Below the pieces are notes generated by a model. That model was not told the DNA's origin, did no database searches, and saw only the letters and a program-made list of their open reading frames with translations. Positions 18,437 to 26,796 of a DNA stretch of 64,000 nucleotides are shown here, piece by piece. Position 1 is the first letter of the stretch. Each line of letters begins with the position of its first letter. The position numbers and the translations under genes were made by a program. The stretch covers positions 4,441,609-4,505,608 of the forward strand of contig NZ_SJOM01000007.1 in assembly GCF_004762045.1 (NCBI RefSeq), in the 5' to 3' direction. This stretch comes from Mycobacterium sp. DL99 (GTDB lineage Bacteria > Actinomycetota > Actinomycetes > Mycobacteriales > Mycobacteriaceae).

Positions 18437-19171
18437 TCAGTCCCACTGACCAAATCGCGGCTTGAGGATGTGGTTGATGTCCACGCCGATCCCGCCGACG
18501 TTGCGCTTGTCGATCTCGACCTGATGCAGGTGTGCGGCAGGGTGGGCGACCCGGCCCGGCGAGCCCCAGTTGTGCTGCCAGAAGTACGAGCCCAGCCCGT
18601 CCTGCAGAGCCCATTCGATCGTCTTGGAGTTGGCGTACACGCCGACCCGCTGGTGCCCCAGCACGGCCTCCCAGCCGCGTAGATACGGCGCTACCTGCTG
18701 CTTGTACTGCTCATAGCTCGGATCATCGTCGATCGACGTGTAGATCGGCGCCCCCACCGATCCGCCCGCAGAGGAGTGCAACTGCCAGCCGCGCTTGGCG
18801 TGCTGAATCCCGGCGTTCTGCCCGCCCAGCCAGTCGGCGGTGTGCTCCTTGCCGTACTGATAGCAGGACACGATCTTGAGGCCGTTCTGGTACAGATCCC
18901 GGGTTTCGGGCAACTGAATCGGCTTACCGAGCATCCACGCACCGCCGGGCCTGCGGTCGGAGACATAGCGAATTGCCCCGATGGCTCCTGACGTGCGGAT
19001 ATCGGCAGCAGGGATGACGCCGGCGGCGTAATCGAGCAGGACACCCAGCGGCGCGGCGCCGGCCGGAGGGGCGGTCACTCCGGCGCCGACCGACGCCAGG
19101 CCGGTACCCAGCCCGATCAGCGCGGGTGCAGCCGCCGCGTATTTGAGCAGGTCGCGTCGGGATATCGACAC
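18437..19171 (-). CDS. Tat-exported DUF1906 (glycoside-hydrolase-like) protein
   Basis: A 244-residue protein starting with a twin-arginine signal (SRRDLLKYAAAAPALIGLG) and an Ala-rich cleavage region near PAGAAP, so it is exported folded. The mature part matches DUF1906, a TIM-barrel related to glycoside hydrolases: LLDYAAGVIP, IRYVSDRR, KIVSCYQYG, IYTSIDDDP and VGVYANSK line up with the usual strands, with acidic residues after strands. It corresponds to Rv2525c, which lies upstream of fas in M. tuberculosis and has been linked to the cell envelope. The substrate is unproven. A GGTAAC box lies just beyond its stop codon. Confidence 0.9.
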   Translation of the reverse strand: MSISRRDLLKYAAAAPALIGLGTGLASVGAGVTAPPAGAAPLGVLLDYAAGVIPAADIRTSGAIGAIRYVSDRRPGGAWMLGKPIQLPETRDLYQNGLKIVSCYQYGKEHTADWLGGQNAGIQHAKRGWQLHSSAGGSVGAPIYTSIDDDPSYEQYKQQVAPYLRGWEAVLGHQRVGVYANSKTIEWALQDGLGSYFWQHNWGSPGRVAHPAAHLHQVEIDKRNVGGIGVDINHILKPRFGQWD

Positions 19172-19270
19172 GTGCCTCAGATTACGACAAGTTCCTCAAT
19201 ATTCACTTCAACGCCACCGACCACAGGTACATCAAGGTTCACACCTGCCCCGATTGGGTCTGAACAGGCC

Positions 19271-19912
19271 TTATTCAGCGGTTGCCAAACGGGTCCGCAG
19301 GGCCCGCTCCAATCCGACCGAGACCACGGCCTGGGCCAGCTCCCGCAAGTCGGTATCGGACGAGACGCCCCGGCATGCGGCGAGCGCCGCGACAGCCGAC
19401 TCGGCCACCTGTTCGATCGCGGCATCGGTCGACCTGGCGAGGTGGGCAATGATCCGGATGCAGCGCCGCTGGTCCTCGGCGCCGGTGACCAGCGCGGCCA
19501 ATGCCGGGTCGACCACCTCCGCGGGGGCCTCGACGCGCTCTGGGCCCTCCAGGCCCTCCACGATGTCCAGCAATCCGAACTCCACGAGCGTGCGGACATC
19601 CTCGTCGGCCGGATCCACGTTCAGTGTCAGTGTTTTCGGCCGGCACCAGTCCGAGGCCTGGATTCCCAGAGCACCGGGCAGATCCTTGCCGCCACGCAAG
19701 CCCGCGAAGAACTCGGCGATGTGCGCCGAGTTGAAACCTTTGGCCAGTAGCTGGCTGATCGCGGTCAACTGAGCCAGGTGCCGCTCGCCGTAGTACGCCG
19801 AGCGCCCGACGCGCCGCGGCGAATCCAGCAGTCCGCGCTCACGATAAGCGCGGATATTGCGAGCGCTGACGCCGGAAATACGCGCCAGGTCTTCCAGACG
19901 ATACTCAACCAA
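19271..19912 (-). CDS. MerR family transcriptional regulator
   Basis: A 213-residue regulator with an N-terminal MerR winged helix: YRLEDLARISGVSARNIRAYRERGLL (about residues 4-29) and the wing RVGRSAYYGERHLAQL. The C-terminal 100 residues carry no cysteine cluster typical of metal sensors, so a small-molecule or protein signal is more likely. It is divergent from the MFS transporter gene 319 bases away, making that transporter and its own gene the likely targets. The ATG at 19912 is the first in-frame start. Confidence 0.88.
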   Translation of the reverse strand: MVEYRLEDLARISGVSARNIRAYRERGLLDSPRRVGRSAYYGERHLAQLTAISQLLAKGFNSAHIAEFFAGLRGGKDLPGALGIQASDWCRPKTLTLNVDPADEDVRTLVEFGLLDIVEGLEGPERVEAPAEVVDPALAALVTGAEDQRRCIRIIAHLARSTDAAIEQVAESAVAALAACRGVSSDTDLRELAQAVVSVGLERALRTRLATAE

Positions 19913-20231
19913 GCCGACGTCCTCCGCGTCGGATTGAACAGCGATTCATGCCGACACCCTACTCCCCGATTAATACTGCGAGCGAATTCACGGCTGAGCG
20001 ACCCCGCCGCCCTCCATGTACATAAGCAGCCCGGTTATCTGCACATATGCCGCACCACCTGTTCCCAGTTACACGTGAGAGTGCATTTTCAGCCAACTCT
20101 ATGAATCGCGGCAGAGCGGGCCTCGAGACGAAATTCACAGCCGCGACAATCAACTCCGGTCGCTTGGCCACCCATGAGTGCGAGAGCATGTATGCCTGCC
20201 CCGAGAAACACATTTGACGAAAGGTGCCCGC
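19913..20231. promoter_or_regulatory. Divergent MerR / MFS intergenic region
   Basis: 319 bases between the starts of the MerR regulator and the MFS transporter, more A/T-rich than the genes. It must carry both promoters. I could not identify a clear MerR-type dyad with a 19-base spacer, nor any small gene or RNA. Confidence 0.4.
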
Positions 20232-21500
20232 GTGCGTCCCTGGATCGTTTGGGCCACCGGACTACTCGCGTACATCATCGCCGTGCTCGACCGCACGACC
20301 CTCGGCGTCTCCGGCCTGCAGGCCGCCGACAGATTTGCCGCGAGCCCTGGCGTGCTGTCCACGTTCGTCGTGCTGCAGGTGATCGTCTATGCCGCGGCCC
20401 AGGTACCAGCCGGACTGCTGCTGGACCGGTTCGGCTCCCGTGTGCTCATCGTCTGTGGGGCCGCGCTGATGACCGCCGGCCAACTCGTGCTCGCACTCAG
20501 CGAGTCGCTACCCGCGGCGATCGGTGCGCGGGCCATCGTCGGCCTGGGCGACGCATTGACCTTCATCTCGGTACTTCGCTTGGTGCCGTACTGGTTCGAG
20601 CCGGCGCGCGTTCCGTTGGTGGCACAGCTGACCGGGATCTGCGGTCAGCTCGGTCAGGTCCTGTCTGCGGTCCCGTTCCTCGCGATCCTCACCGGGTCGG
20701 GGTGGACACCGGCATACCTGTCGGTCGCAGCGTTCGGAATCGTGGTGATCGTGTTGGCGCTGGCCCTGATCCGCAACACTCCGCACGGCACGGCGCTCAC
20801 GTCCGAGCCGATCTCCCTGCACGCCAGCCTGTCCCGTATCAAGACCGTCTGGCTGCGACCCGGCACCAGGCTCGGATTCTTCACCCATATGGGCACCCAG
20901 TTCTCGGTCACGGTGTTCGCGCTGATGTGGGGAGTGCCCTACCTGACGGTGGCGCAGGGACTTTCGGAGACCGCAGCAGGCTCGCTGCTGACTGTCTCAG
21001 TGGTGGCCGCGATCTCGGCCGGGATCATGATCGGCGTATTCACGGGCCGGCATCCGCACCGCAGATCACGTCTGGTGCTCTGGATCATCGCCAGTAACGC
21101 CCTGGTGTGGACCGTGGTGCTGGCCTTGCCCGGCCCGGCGCCGGTGTGGTTGTTGGTGGTGCTCATCGTCGTCATCTCGGTGGGCGGTCCCGGTTCGATG
21201 GTCGGATTCGACTTCGCCCGCACCTTCAATCCGAGCCACACGCTCGGGACCGCCCAGGGCATGGTGAACATGGGTGGCTTCCTGGCGGCACTGCTGGTGA
21301 TGCAGGCGATGGGCCTGATCCTGTCCGGCGCCGACAGCTACTCTTTCGCATCGTTCCGGCTGGCCTGGTCAGTGCAGTACGCGGTCTGGATTCTGGCCAC
21401 GATCGGAATCCTGATCACCCGCCACAAGACGCGCCGCCTGCTGGCGGCCGAGCAGGAACGAATGTTGTTGGAAAGCTTCGAGACTCACCCTGGCCGGTGA
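20232..21500 (+). CDS. MFS transporter
   Basis: A 422-residue inner-membrane protein with about twelve hydrophobic helices, typical of the major facilitator superfamily. Motif-A-like sequence after helix 2 (GLLLDRFGSRVL, about residues 57-68) is conserved and the central loop carries TGRHPHRRSR. Organic acids or drugs are possible cargo. The GTG at 20232 (VRPWIVW) was chosen because AAAGG lies seven bases upstream and the first helix follows at once; an upstream in-frame GTG at 20178 would add a polar stretch. Its 3' end overlaps the convergent LtrA-family gene by 16 bases. Confidence 0.88.
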   Translation: MRPWIVWATGLLAYIIAVLDRTTLGVSGLQAADRFAASPGVLSTFVVLQVIVYAAAQVPAGLLLDRFGSRVLIVCGAALMTAGQLVLALSESLPAAIGARAIVGLGDALTFISVLRLVPYWFEPARVPLVAQLTGICGQLGQVLSAVPFLAILTGSGWTPAYLSVAAFGIVVIVLALALIRNTPHGTALTSEPISLHASLSRIKTVWLRPGTRLGFFTHMGTQFSVTVFALMWGVPYLTVAQGLSETAAGSLLTVSVVAAISAGIMIGVFTGRHPHRRSRLVLWIIASNALVWTVVLALPGPAPVWLLVVLIVVISVGGPGSMVGFDFARTFNPSHTLGTAQGMVNMGGFLAALLVMQAMGLILSGADSYSFASFRLAWSVQYAVWILATIGILITRHKTRRLLAAEQERMLLESFETHPGR

Positions 21501-22777
21501 GCGTCCAGGCGCCGACCGACGATCTCGGCGGCGTGCCGGTGCCCGACCGCCTCGAACCCGACGACCACCACCAGCGGTGCCGCGGTAACGACCAACAGAC
21601 ACGCCGCCATCGACGTCCCGTTTGCGGCCAGCGCCACCGCGGCCACGAGCGCCCCTGCGGCCAGCGCCAGCAACAGCGCGTGCAGCAGGTCGAAATCCCC
21701 CACAAGAAGTGAGTAGATGACGAACATCGCCGCCAGGTAGACGCCAACCGGAATCGCCACTGCCAGCACGGTACCGACCGAACTCAGCTTCGATTGACCG
21801 TCGACGTAGTACGCCGCCACGTGCAAGCCGGCGCCGGTGGCCACGATCGCCGCGTACACCGCCAGGTGCAGATATCCGTACCAGAACGAGAGTGAGCGCT
21901 GGGCGTGCAGCAATGCGCCGGCCGGAACCAGGAAGTACACCCACCACATCCCGAAGGTCAGCCCGATTCCGGAAGCGACGAGCAGGATGGCGTCGGTGGA
22001 CCAGCCGTGCTCCCCCACCGCCGCGGTCAGGGACGCCACCGTGCCGACCACTCCTTCACCCAACGCGATGATCGCGAGCAGCCCGTAGCGCTCGGCGACG
22101 TGATGGGCGTGCCACGGGGTGCCACCCATCCACCGCTCGGCCAGGATCGGTCCGCTGATCTCGACGACCATCAGCGCCAGGGCGGTGACGAAGAAGACCG
22201 TCAGCGAGGTCTGTACGAAGATCTGCACCACCCACCCGATCTGCGCGACGACGACCGCACACGCATAGGTCAGGCACGCGGACCGGCGTGGCGGATCCTG
22301 CGCAGCGGCCCGTAACCACTGCCCCACCATCGCGATTCGCATCACCACATAGCCCGCCACCATCACCACGTTGTCGACGTGCCCGCCGTGTTCGATGGAG
22401 GTGAACACCGGCGGTATGCCCAGCGCCAGGATGATGACGCCGACCATCTGGAGCATCGTCATCACCCGGTAGATCCAGTCGTCGGTGTCGTAGGCGGAGG
22501 CGAACCAGGTGAAGTTCATCCACGCCCACCAGATCGCGAACGCGGCGAACCCAAAACCCGCCAACCCGGCCGACACGTGCCCCTCGGCCATCAGATGCGC
22601 GAATTGTGCGGCGGCCACCCCGAAGGCGATTACAAATGTCAGGTCGAACAGCAATTCCAGCGGAGTCGCCACCCGGTGCTGCTCGTGCGGATCGCGTCCG
22701 GCCATCCGGCTCAGCCGGTGGGTTTGAACCGGACTAGGCCTGACTTCGTTCACCCTGGTATGCCCCTTCTTCGCCAC
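21485..22777 (-). CDS. LtrA-family (low temperature requirement A) membrane protein
   Basis: A 430-residue polytopic membrane protein. The N-terminal signature LELLFDLTFVIAFGVAAAQ and the following AIWWAWMNFTWFASAYDTDDW block are characteristic of the LtrA family, named from a Listeria gene needed at low temperature; the biochemical activity is not known. Ten or more membrane helices are visible. The start is uncertain: GTG at 22777 has a weak upstream site, GTG at 22753 has AAGGGG nine bases before it, and ATG near 22705 (MAGRDPHEQH) is also possible. Divergent from the SARP-type regulator gene. Confidence 0.85.
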   Translation of the reverse strand: MAKKGHTRVNEVRPSPVQTHRLSRMAGRDPHEQHRVATPLELLFDLTFVIAFGVAAAQFAHLMAEGHVSAGLAGFGFAAFAIWWAWMNFTWFASAYDTDDWIYRVMTMLQMVGVIILALGIPPVFTSIEHGGHVDNVVMVAGYVVMRIAMVGQWLRAAAQDPPRRSACLTYACAVVVAQIGWVVQIFVQTSLTVFFVTALALMVVEISGPILAERWMGGTPWHAHHVAERYGLLAIIALGEGVVGTVASLTAAVGEHGWSTDAILLVASGIGLTFGMWWVYFLVPAGALLHAQRSLSFWYGYLHLAVYAAIVATGAGLHVAAYYVDGQSKLSSVGTVLAVAIPVGVYLAAMFVIYSLLVGDFDLLHALLLALAAGALVAAVALAANGTSMAACLLVVTAAPLVVVVGFEAVGHRHAAEIVGRRLDAHRPG

Positions 22778-22855
22778 GTGTCACCGCAATTCCATCGCAT
22801 CTGGACGCCGGACCGAGGATTCGCGGCGGCGTGGTCGCAGAAACTCGCCGAAAAA

Positions 22856-22881
22856 ACTCGAAATACGAGTAGTGCACTACT
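22856..22881. promoter_or_regulatory. Overlapping palindromes upstream of the SARP-type gene
   Basis: A perfect 14-base palindrome AGTAGTGCACTACT occupies 22868-22881, 36 bases before the GTG of the regulator gene. It overlaps the inverted repeat ACTCG-N5-CGAGT at 22856-22870. A location between divergent genes suggests an operator for the regulator itself or for another factor. Confidence 0.55.
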
Positions 22882-22917
22882 GATGTCAGAGCCGCGGCCA
22901 CGCTCGAGGATGATGTT

Positions 22918-23505
22918 GTGTCCAAGCAATTCACGCTGAACGTCCTCGGCGAGTTCGCCGTCTACCGCGACATGGAGCCGGTGGTCTTGCCGCCGTCCTG
23001 TCGCCGGTTGGTGGCGTTGGCCGCTGTGAAGCGCCGCGAGCTGCACCGCAGCTGGGTATGCGACCTGCTGTGGCCGGGCAGCCCGCCGCACAAGGCGGTG
23101 TCCTCGTTGCGATCCGCGCTGTGGCGATTGCGACCGTTGGGCGCAGACGCCCTGCTCGTGGTGCGGCACCAGTACGTCAGCCTGGCCCCCGAGGTGAAGG
23201 TTGACTGGCACGAAGCGCTCGCATTGCACGAGGCAATGGCGGTGATCGACGGACGACCGGCACCTTCGGTCACCCATCCCGCCCTGCACCGGCTGGTCCG
23301 AAGCCGCGACCTGCTCGAAGGTTGGCCCGACTCCTGGTGTGCCGCTGAGCGCGATCGTTACCAGGCCATCAAGCGGTCTGTCCTGGACACGCCCGACGGC
23401 GCCGCACCGAGGCAGGTAACGCACTACGTGGTCCCAGGCTCACCGCACCGTCCCGGGTTGCACGTGAGCCGCCAACACAACGGCAACGCGGGGTGCCGGC
23501 CATGA
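22918..23505 (+). CDS. Short SARP-type transcriptional regulator
   Basis: A 195-residue protein. Residues 5-75 match the OmpR-like winged helix of SARP/AfsR regulators (LNVLGEFAVYRD, LPPSCRRLVALAAV, VCDLLWPGSPPHKAVSSLRSALWRLR). A shortened bacterial transcriptional activation domain follows (about 95-160) and the C-terminus is Pro/His-rich without ATPase or TPR domains. GTG start with GAGGA seven bases upstream. The stop overlaps the start of a 38-codon gene as ATGA. SARPs usually activate nearby operons, often after binding direct repeats. The target is not evident. Confidence 0.85.
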   Translation: MSKQFTLNVLGEFAVYRDMEPVVLPPSCRRLVALAAVKRRELHRSWVCDLLWPGSPPHKAVSSLRSALWRLRPLGADALLVVRHQYVSLAPEVKVDWHEALALHEAMAVIDGRPAPSVTHPALHRLVRSRDLLEGWPDSWCAAERDRYQAIKRSVLDTPDGAAPRQVTHYVVPGSPHRPGLHVSRQHNGNAGCRP

Positions 23506-23618
23506 GTGCGCTATTGCTGGGCCTCGCTGTCTTCAGCGCAGTGATCACCGCGCTGGCGGTGCACGAACTACAGACGTGGCTGGAGCGATGGGCGTACGAG
23601 CGTCACGCTCAGGACTGA
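23502..23618 (+). CDS. 38-residue membrane microprotein coupled to the SARP-type gene
   Basis: ATG at 23502 overlaps the stop of the regulator gene (ATGA), a classic translational coupling. The product is a hydrophobic N-terminal helix (SALLLGLAVFSAVITALAV) followed by an amphipathic charged tail (HELQTWLERWAYERHAQD), so it should sit in the inner membrane with the tail in the cytoplasm. No function is known to me. The overlap and the helix-plus-tail design argue against chance. Confidence 0.65.
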   Translation: MSALLLGLAVFSAVITALAVHELQTWLERWAYERHAQD

Positions 23619-23640
23619 CGGCCCCTCGCTGGTAGCGCCG

Positions 23641-24279
23641 TTACACCGGGTCGAACGACGAGATCAACCAGTTGCCGTTGATCTTGCTCATCCCGACTTT
23701 GACGGCGCTGGCCGTGAAACTCCCGTTGGGGTTCTCGGCGCTCGTCGTGGCCTGGTTCACGAACACCAGCACCACCGCTGAATCGGGGTGGATCTCCGAG
23801 ACGGCCGAACGCACGACCGCCGCAGTGGTCTTGACCGACTTCTGCTTGGCGGCGGGGGCGACGATCTCCTGCGTGAACTGGGTGTAGTACGAGAGAAAAT
23901 CTCCGGTCAGATGTGACTTTGCGGCCGTGAAATCGCGGTCGAGACTGTCCGGCGCGTAGGTCAGGAGCGCCGTCGTGCCTTCGCTGGCCGCCTTGAGCAC
24001 AGTCGCCGACGCTGCCGGACCGGTCTGCTGGTCAACGCGGAACTGCGCGAAGTACAGCCATCCGGCCAGGGCGGCCGACGCGATCAGCGCCACCACAAGT
24101 GCCAGCGGGAACCACAGCATCTTCAGCCGCTGCCGCCAACCTCCCGGTGGCTCAGAAGCAGCCGTGTCGCTGTCGTCGGCCGCATCGGTCTCGGCCTGCT
24201 CCTCGGCGCCCGCTTCGATCTCGACTGCCGTCTCGGTGTCGGCTTTCTCGGTCTCTTTGATGTCCTGGTCCAGGGTCAC
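23641..24279 (-). CDS. Mce-associated membrane protein
   Basis: A 212-residue single-pass membrane protein: an acidic cytoplasmic N-terminus (Glu/Asp/Thr-rich, residues 1-45), a membrane helix at about 56-76, and an extracytoplasmic domain of the Mce-associated (NTF2-like) type with TAAKSHLTGDFLSYYTQF and a C-terminal GNWLISSFDPV. Such proteins stabilise Mce lipid-transport complexes. Its start overlaps the end of the next upstream gene by four bases. No mce or yrbE gene is in the window, so this is an orphan copy; the arrangement resembles the Rv1363c-Rv1362c pair. Confidence 0.85.
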   Translation of the reverse strand: MTLDQDIKETEKADTETAVEIEAGAEEQAETDAADDSDTAASEPPGGWRQRLKMLWFPLALVVALIASAALAGWLYFAQFRVDQQTGPAASATVLKAASEGTTALLTYAPDSLDRDFTAAKSHLTGDFLSYYTQFTQEIVAPAAKQKSVKTTAAVVRSAVSEIHPDSAVVLVFVNQATTSAENPNGSFTASAVKVGMSKINGNWLISSFDPV

Positions 24280-25166
24280 GGCACGAACTCGACTTTCGAC
24301 AGCTTGATCTGGTCACCTTCGCGGACCATGTTGACGGCCACTCGCCACGGCCGCGGTTGCTTGTTGGCCCCGGTGGTGTTGGTCACCTTGGTGTTCACTG
24401 CGACCAGCACAACGGCGTTGTTGTCGCTCATGGTGTCCACCGCGGCGCCCGTCACGTTCGCCTCGGTCACCACCTTTGCGTCCTGGGCCAGCTTGACGAA
24501 GTCCTTCGACTGCGCCTCGAAGTCCTCCCGGAACTCGCCCGTCGAGTTGTCGAGGATGTTCTTGACGGCATCTTGAGCGTGGTTGAAGTCCAGCGACATG
24601 AGGGTGACGACGGTCTGGCGGGCGGCAGCGGTGTACTCGGCCGCCAACTGCTGGCGATGCTCGGCCTGGCGGTTGTGCCAGATCATCCAGCCGCTGAATC
24701 CGAGCAGTCCAGCGATGACGATGAGCGTCAGGCAGGTCGCGAGCACCTTCCAGAACAGACCTGAAACCCGCACCCGCGGGAGTCGGCGGGCCGACGTGCC
24801 CTCGGCGGCCTCTGGCTCTGCCTTTTCAAGCGGTTCGGCCTCAACGGCCCCTGCCTCTGCGTCGACGCCGGCGGTGTCGGTGATCTCAGGGGTATCGGAC
24901 TCGTCGGCATCGGGGACGTCGGCAGGCTCGGTTGTCGGCACTTCGTCAACCGGACCGTCGGCCACGGTCGCGTCCGCGGCGTCCTTGTCGGCGTCGGCCT
25001 GGTTACGCAGCCGAATGGCGCGGGCCCTGGCCCGCGCGGCGGCCGCAACGGCCTCGGCCTCTGCGGCCTCCGCTTCGGCCTGTTCAGCCAGTTTCAGTGC
25101 GTCGCTCGGTGACGCGTCATCTTCGCTAGTATCGATTACCGGCGACGAAGGCTTGCGGGACGGCAT
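24276..25166 (-). CDS. Mce-associated membrane protein, long acidic N-terminus
   Basis: A 296-residue partner of the preceding protein. A long low-complexity cytoplasmic region (residues 1-130) begins with an Ala/Glu-rich coiled-coil-like stretch (AEQAEAEAAEAEAVAAAARARARAIRLR) and continues as an acidic Thr/Pro linker. A membrane helix spans about 140-160, then an extracytoplasmic Mce-associated domain (LMSLDFNHAQDAVKNIL, STGEFREDFEAQSKDF, C-terminal KLSKVEFVP). ATG start with AGGAGGT-type sequence just upstream. First gene of a two-gene operon. Confidence 0.85.
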   Translation of the reverse strand: MPSRKPSSPVIDTSEDDASPSDALKLAEQAEAEAAEAEAVAAAARARARAIRLRNQADADKDAADATVADGPVDEVPTTEPADVPDADESDTPEITDTAGVDAEAGAVEAEPLEKAEPEAAEGTSARRLPRVRVSGLFWKVLATCLTLIVIAGLLGFSGWMIWHNRQAEHRQQLAAEYTAAARQTVVTLMSLDFNHAQDAVKNILDNSTGEFREDFEAQSKDFVKLAQDAKVVTEANVTGAAVDTMSDNNAVVLVAVNTKVTNTTGANKQPRPWRVAVNMVREGDQIKLSKVEFVP

Positions 25167-25260
25167 GCCGACCTCCTGTCCGTTCAGCAGCCTGCTTAAC
25201 GAGAATTACGTTATCAGTTTGCGGTAGTGACCCGAGAGTACATCATCGACAGCAGGCGCA

Positions 25261-25274
25261 TAAATGCGCATTTA
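25261..25274. promoter_or_regulatory. 14-base palindrome upstream of the Mce-associated operon
   Basis: TAAATGCGCATTTA is a perfect palindrome 95 bases upstream of the first Mce-associated gene and 36 bases past the stop codon of the FadD gene. A second, looser inverted repeat TAACG-N7-CGTTA lies at 25197-25213, closer to the start. Candidate operators; no adjacent regulator. Confidence 0.45.
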
Positions 25275-25309
25275 CCTGCGGAAATGATGTTTACGCACTG
25301 TGTGCTCAC

Positions 25310-26758
25310 TTAGCCCGGACTCGCCGTTACCCGCGCCTCAAGCTCATTCTTCATCACCTTGCCGGTGGCATTGAGTGGTAGTTCGTCGAGAAACTCGACA
25401 TACCGGGGCACCTTGTAGCCAGCCATGCGCTCGCGGCTCCAGGCGATCAATTCCTCCGCAGCGATCGCCGCGCCGGGCTCGTCCCGCAGCACCACGAACG
25501 CCTTGCCGACCTGCCCCATCCGCTCGTCGGCGACGCCGATGACGGCAACCTGGGCAATCGCCGGATGCTCGAGCAGGAATCCCTCGATCTCGGCCGGGTA
25601 GGCGTTGAAGCCTCCGACGATGAACATGTCTTTCTTACGGCCGACGATCCGCAGCCGTCCGGACTGGGTGAACTCGCCGAGATCTCCGGTGTGCAGCCAG
25701 CCGTCGGGATCGATCGCCTCGGCGGTGGCCGCCGGATCGTCCAGGTAGCCCTGCATCACGTTGTAGCCGCGCACCAGCACCTCGGTGTCGTCAGCGATGC
25801 GCACGTCGATCCCCTCGCACGGCAGCCCGGCGGTGGTGGCCACATCCTCGGCCGAATCACCCGGACGTGACAGCGTGACGTTGCCCGCCTCGGTGAGGCC
25901 GTAGCCGGTCATCAACGTCTGGAACGGCAGCTCTTCGCGGATACGACGCACCAGTTCCACCGGGATGTCAGCGGCACCGGTCACCCCTGCCCGCAGCGTC
26001 GCCAGCCGGTCACGGTCCGCTACGGCCAGCAGCGAGTGGTAGAGCGTGGGCGGGCCCGGCAGCATCGTGATGCGTTCGCGCTCAATCAGTTCCACTACGT
26101 TGTCGACGTCGAACACCGCCACCGGCAGCATCGTCGCACCGCGCAGGAAGGACGCCACCAACCCGGCCTTCAACCCGAAGGTGTGGAAGTACGGGTTGAT
26201 CATCAGATAGCGATCGCCCTCGCGCAGATCCGCCAGGGTGGCCCACTCCTCGTAGGCCCGCAGCGTCTGGCGATGGTTCATCATCGCACCCTTGGGCCTA
26301 CCGGTGGTGCCCGAGGTGAAGATGACATCGGCGATGTCGGTGGGCTCCACATCGCGCGTGTACGGGCTTCCACTACTCAGGAAGTCGGACTTCAGATCGA
26401 TGGTCGGAACATCGAGATCAGTCTCTGAGAAAGTGAAATCCTGTCCGAGGAAACCCTTTTGGACCAATACCGCCTTGGCACCGCTGCGCGCCACCACGTC
26501 GGCGGCCTCTTCGGCTTTGAACCGGGTGTTGACCGGAACCAGCACGCCGCCGGCGACCATGATCCCGAACGCGGCGATGATCCACTCGGCGGAGTTGGGG
26601 GCCCAGACCGCGACCCGGTCCCCCTTGGCGATGCCGAACTCGACGAACGCACCCGAGGCTTTCCGGATGCGCTCGACCAGTTCGGTGAAGGACAGACGCA
26701 GCGGACCGTCGACGACAGCTTCGGCATCGCCGAAACGGTCCGCTGCACTCAAGACCAT
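25310..26758 (-). CDS. FadD3-like acyl-CoA ligase (AMP-forming)
   Basis: A class I adenylate-forming enzyme joining a carboxylic acid to CoA with ATP. Motifs: VIFTSGTTGRPKG (P-loop, near residue 150), YGLTEAG (A5), GWLHTGDLG (A7), RKKDMFIVGGFNAYP (hinge) and the catalytic Lys in LPLNATGKVMKNE at the C-terminus. The overall pattern resembles FadD3. The ATG at 26758 gives 482 residues but has no ribosome binding site; AAGGGG, just past the amidohydrolase stop, instead lies seven bases before an in-frame ATC at 26785 (residues INQWQTIPAM), so initiation at ATC or a base change is possible. Second gene after the amidohydrolase. Confidence 0.92.
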   Translation of the reverse strand: MVLSAADRFGDAEAVVDGPLRLSFTELVERIRKASGAFVEFGIAKGDRVAVWAPNSAEWIIAAFGIMVAGGVLVPVNTRFKAEEAADVVARSGAKAVLVQKGFLGQDFTFSETDLDVPTIDLKSDFLSSGSPYTRDVEPTDIADVIFTSGTTGRPKGAMMNHRQTLRAYEEWATLADLREGDRYLMINPYFHTFGLKAGLVASFLRGATMLPVAVFDVDNVVELIERERITMLPGPPTLYHSLLAVADRDRLATLRAGVTGAADIPVELVRRIREELPFQTLMTGYGLTEAGNVTLSRPGDSAEDVATTAGLPCEGIDVRIADDTEVLVRGYNVMQGYLDDPAATAEAIDPDGWLHTGDLGEFTQSGRLRIVGRKKDMFIVGGFNAYPAEIEGFLLEHPAIAQVAVIGVADERMGQVGKAFVVLRDEPGAAIAAEELIAWSRERMAGYKVPRYVEFLDELPLNATGKVMKNELEARVTASPG

Positions 26759-26796
26759 CGCGGGGATGGTCTGCCACTGATTGATGTGTCGGCCCC

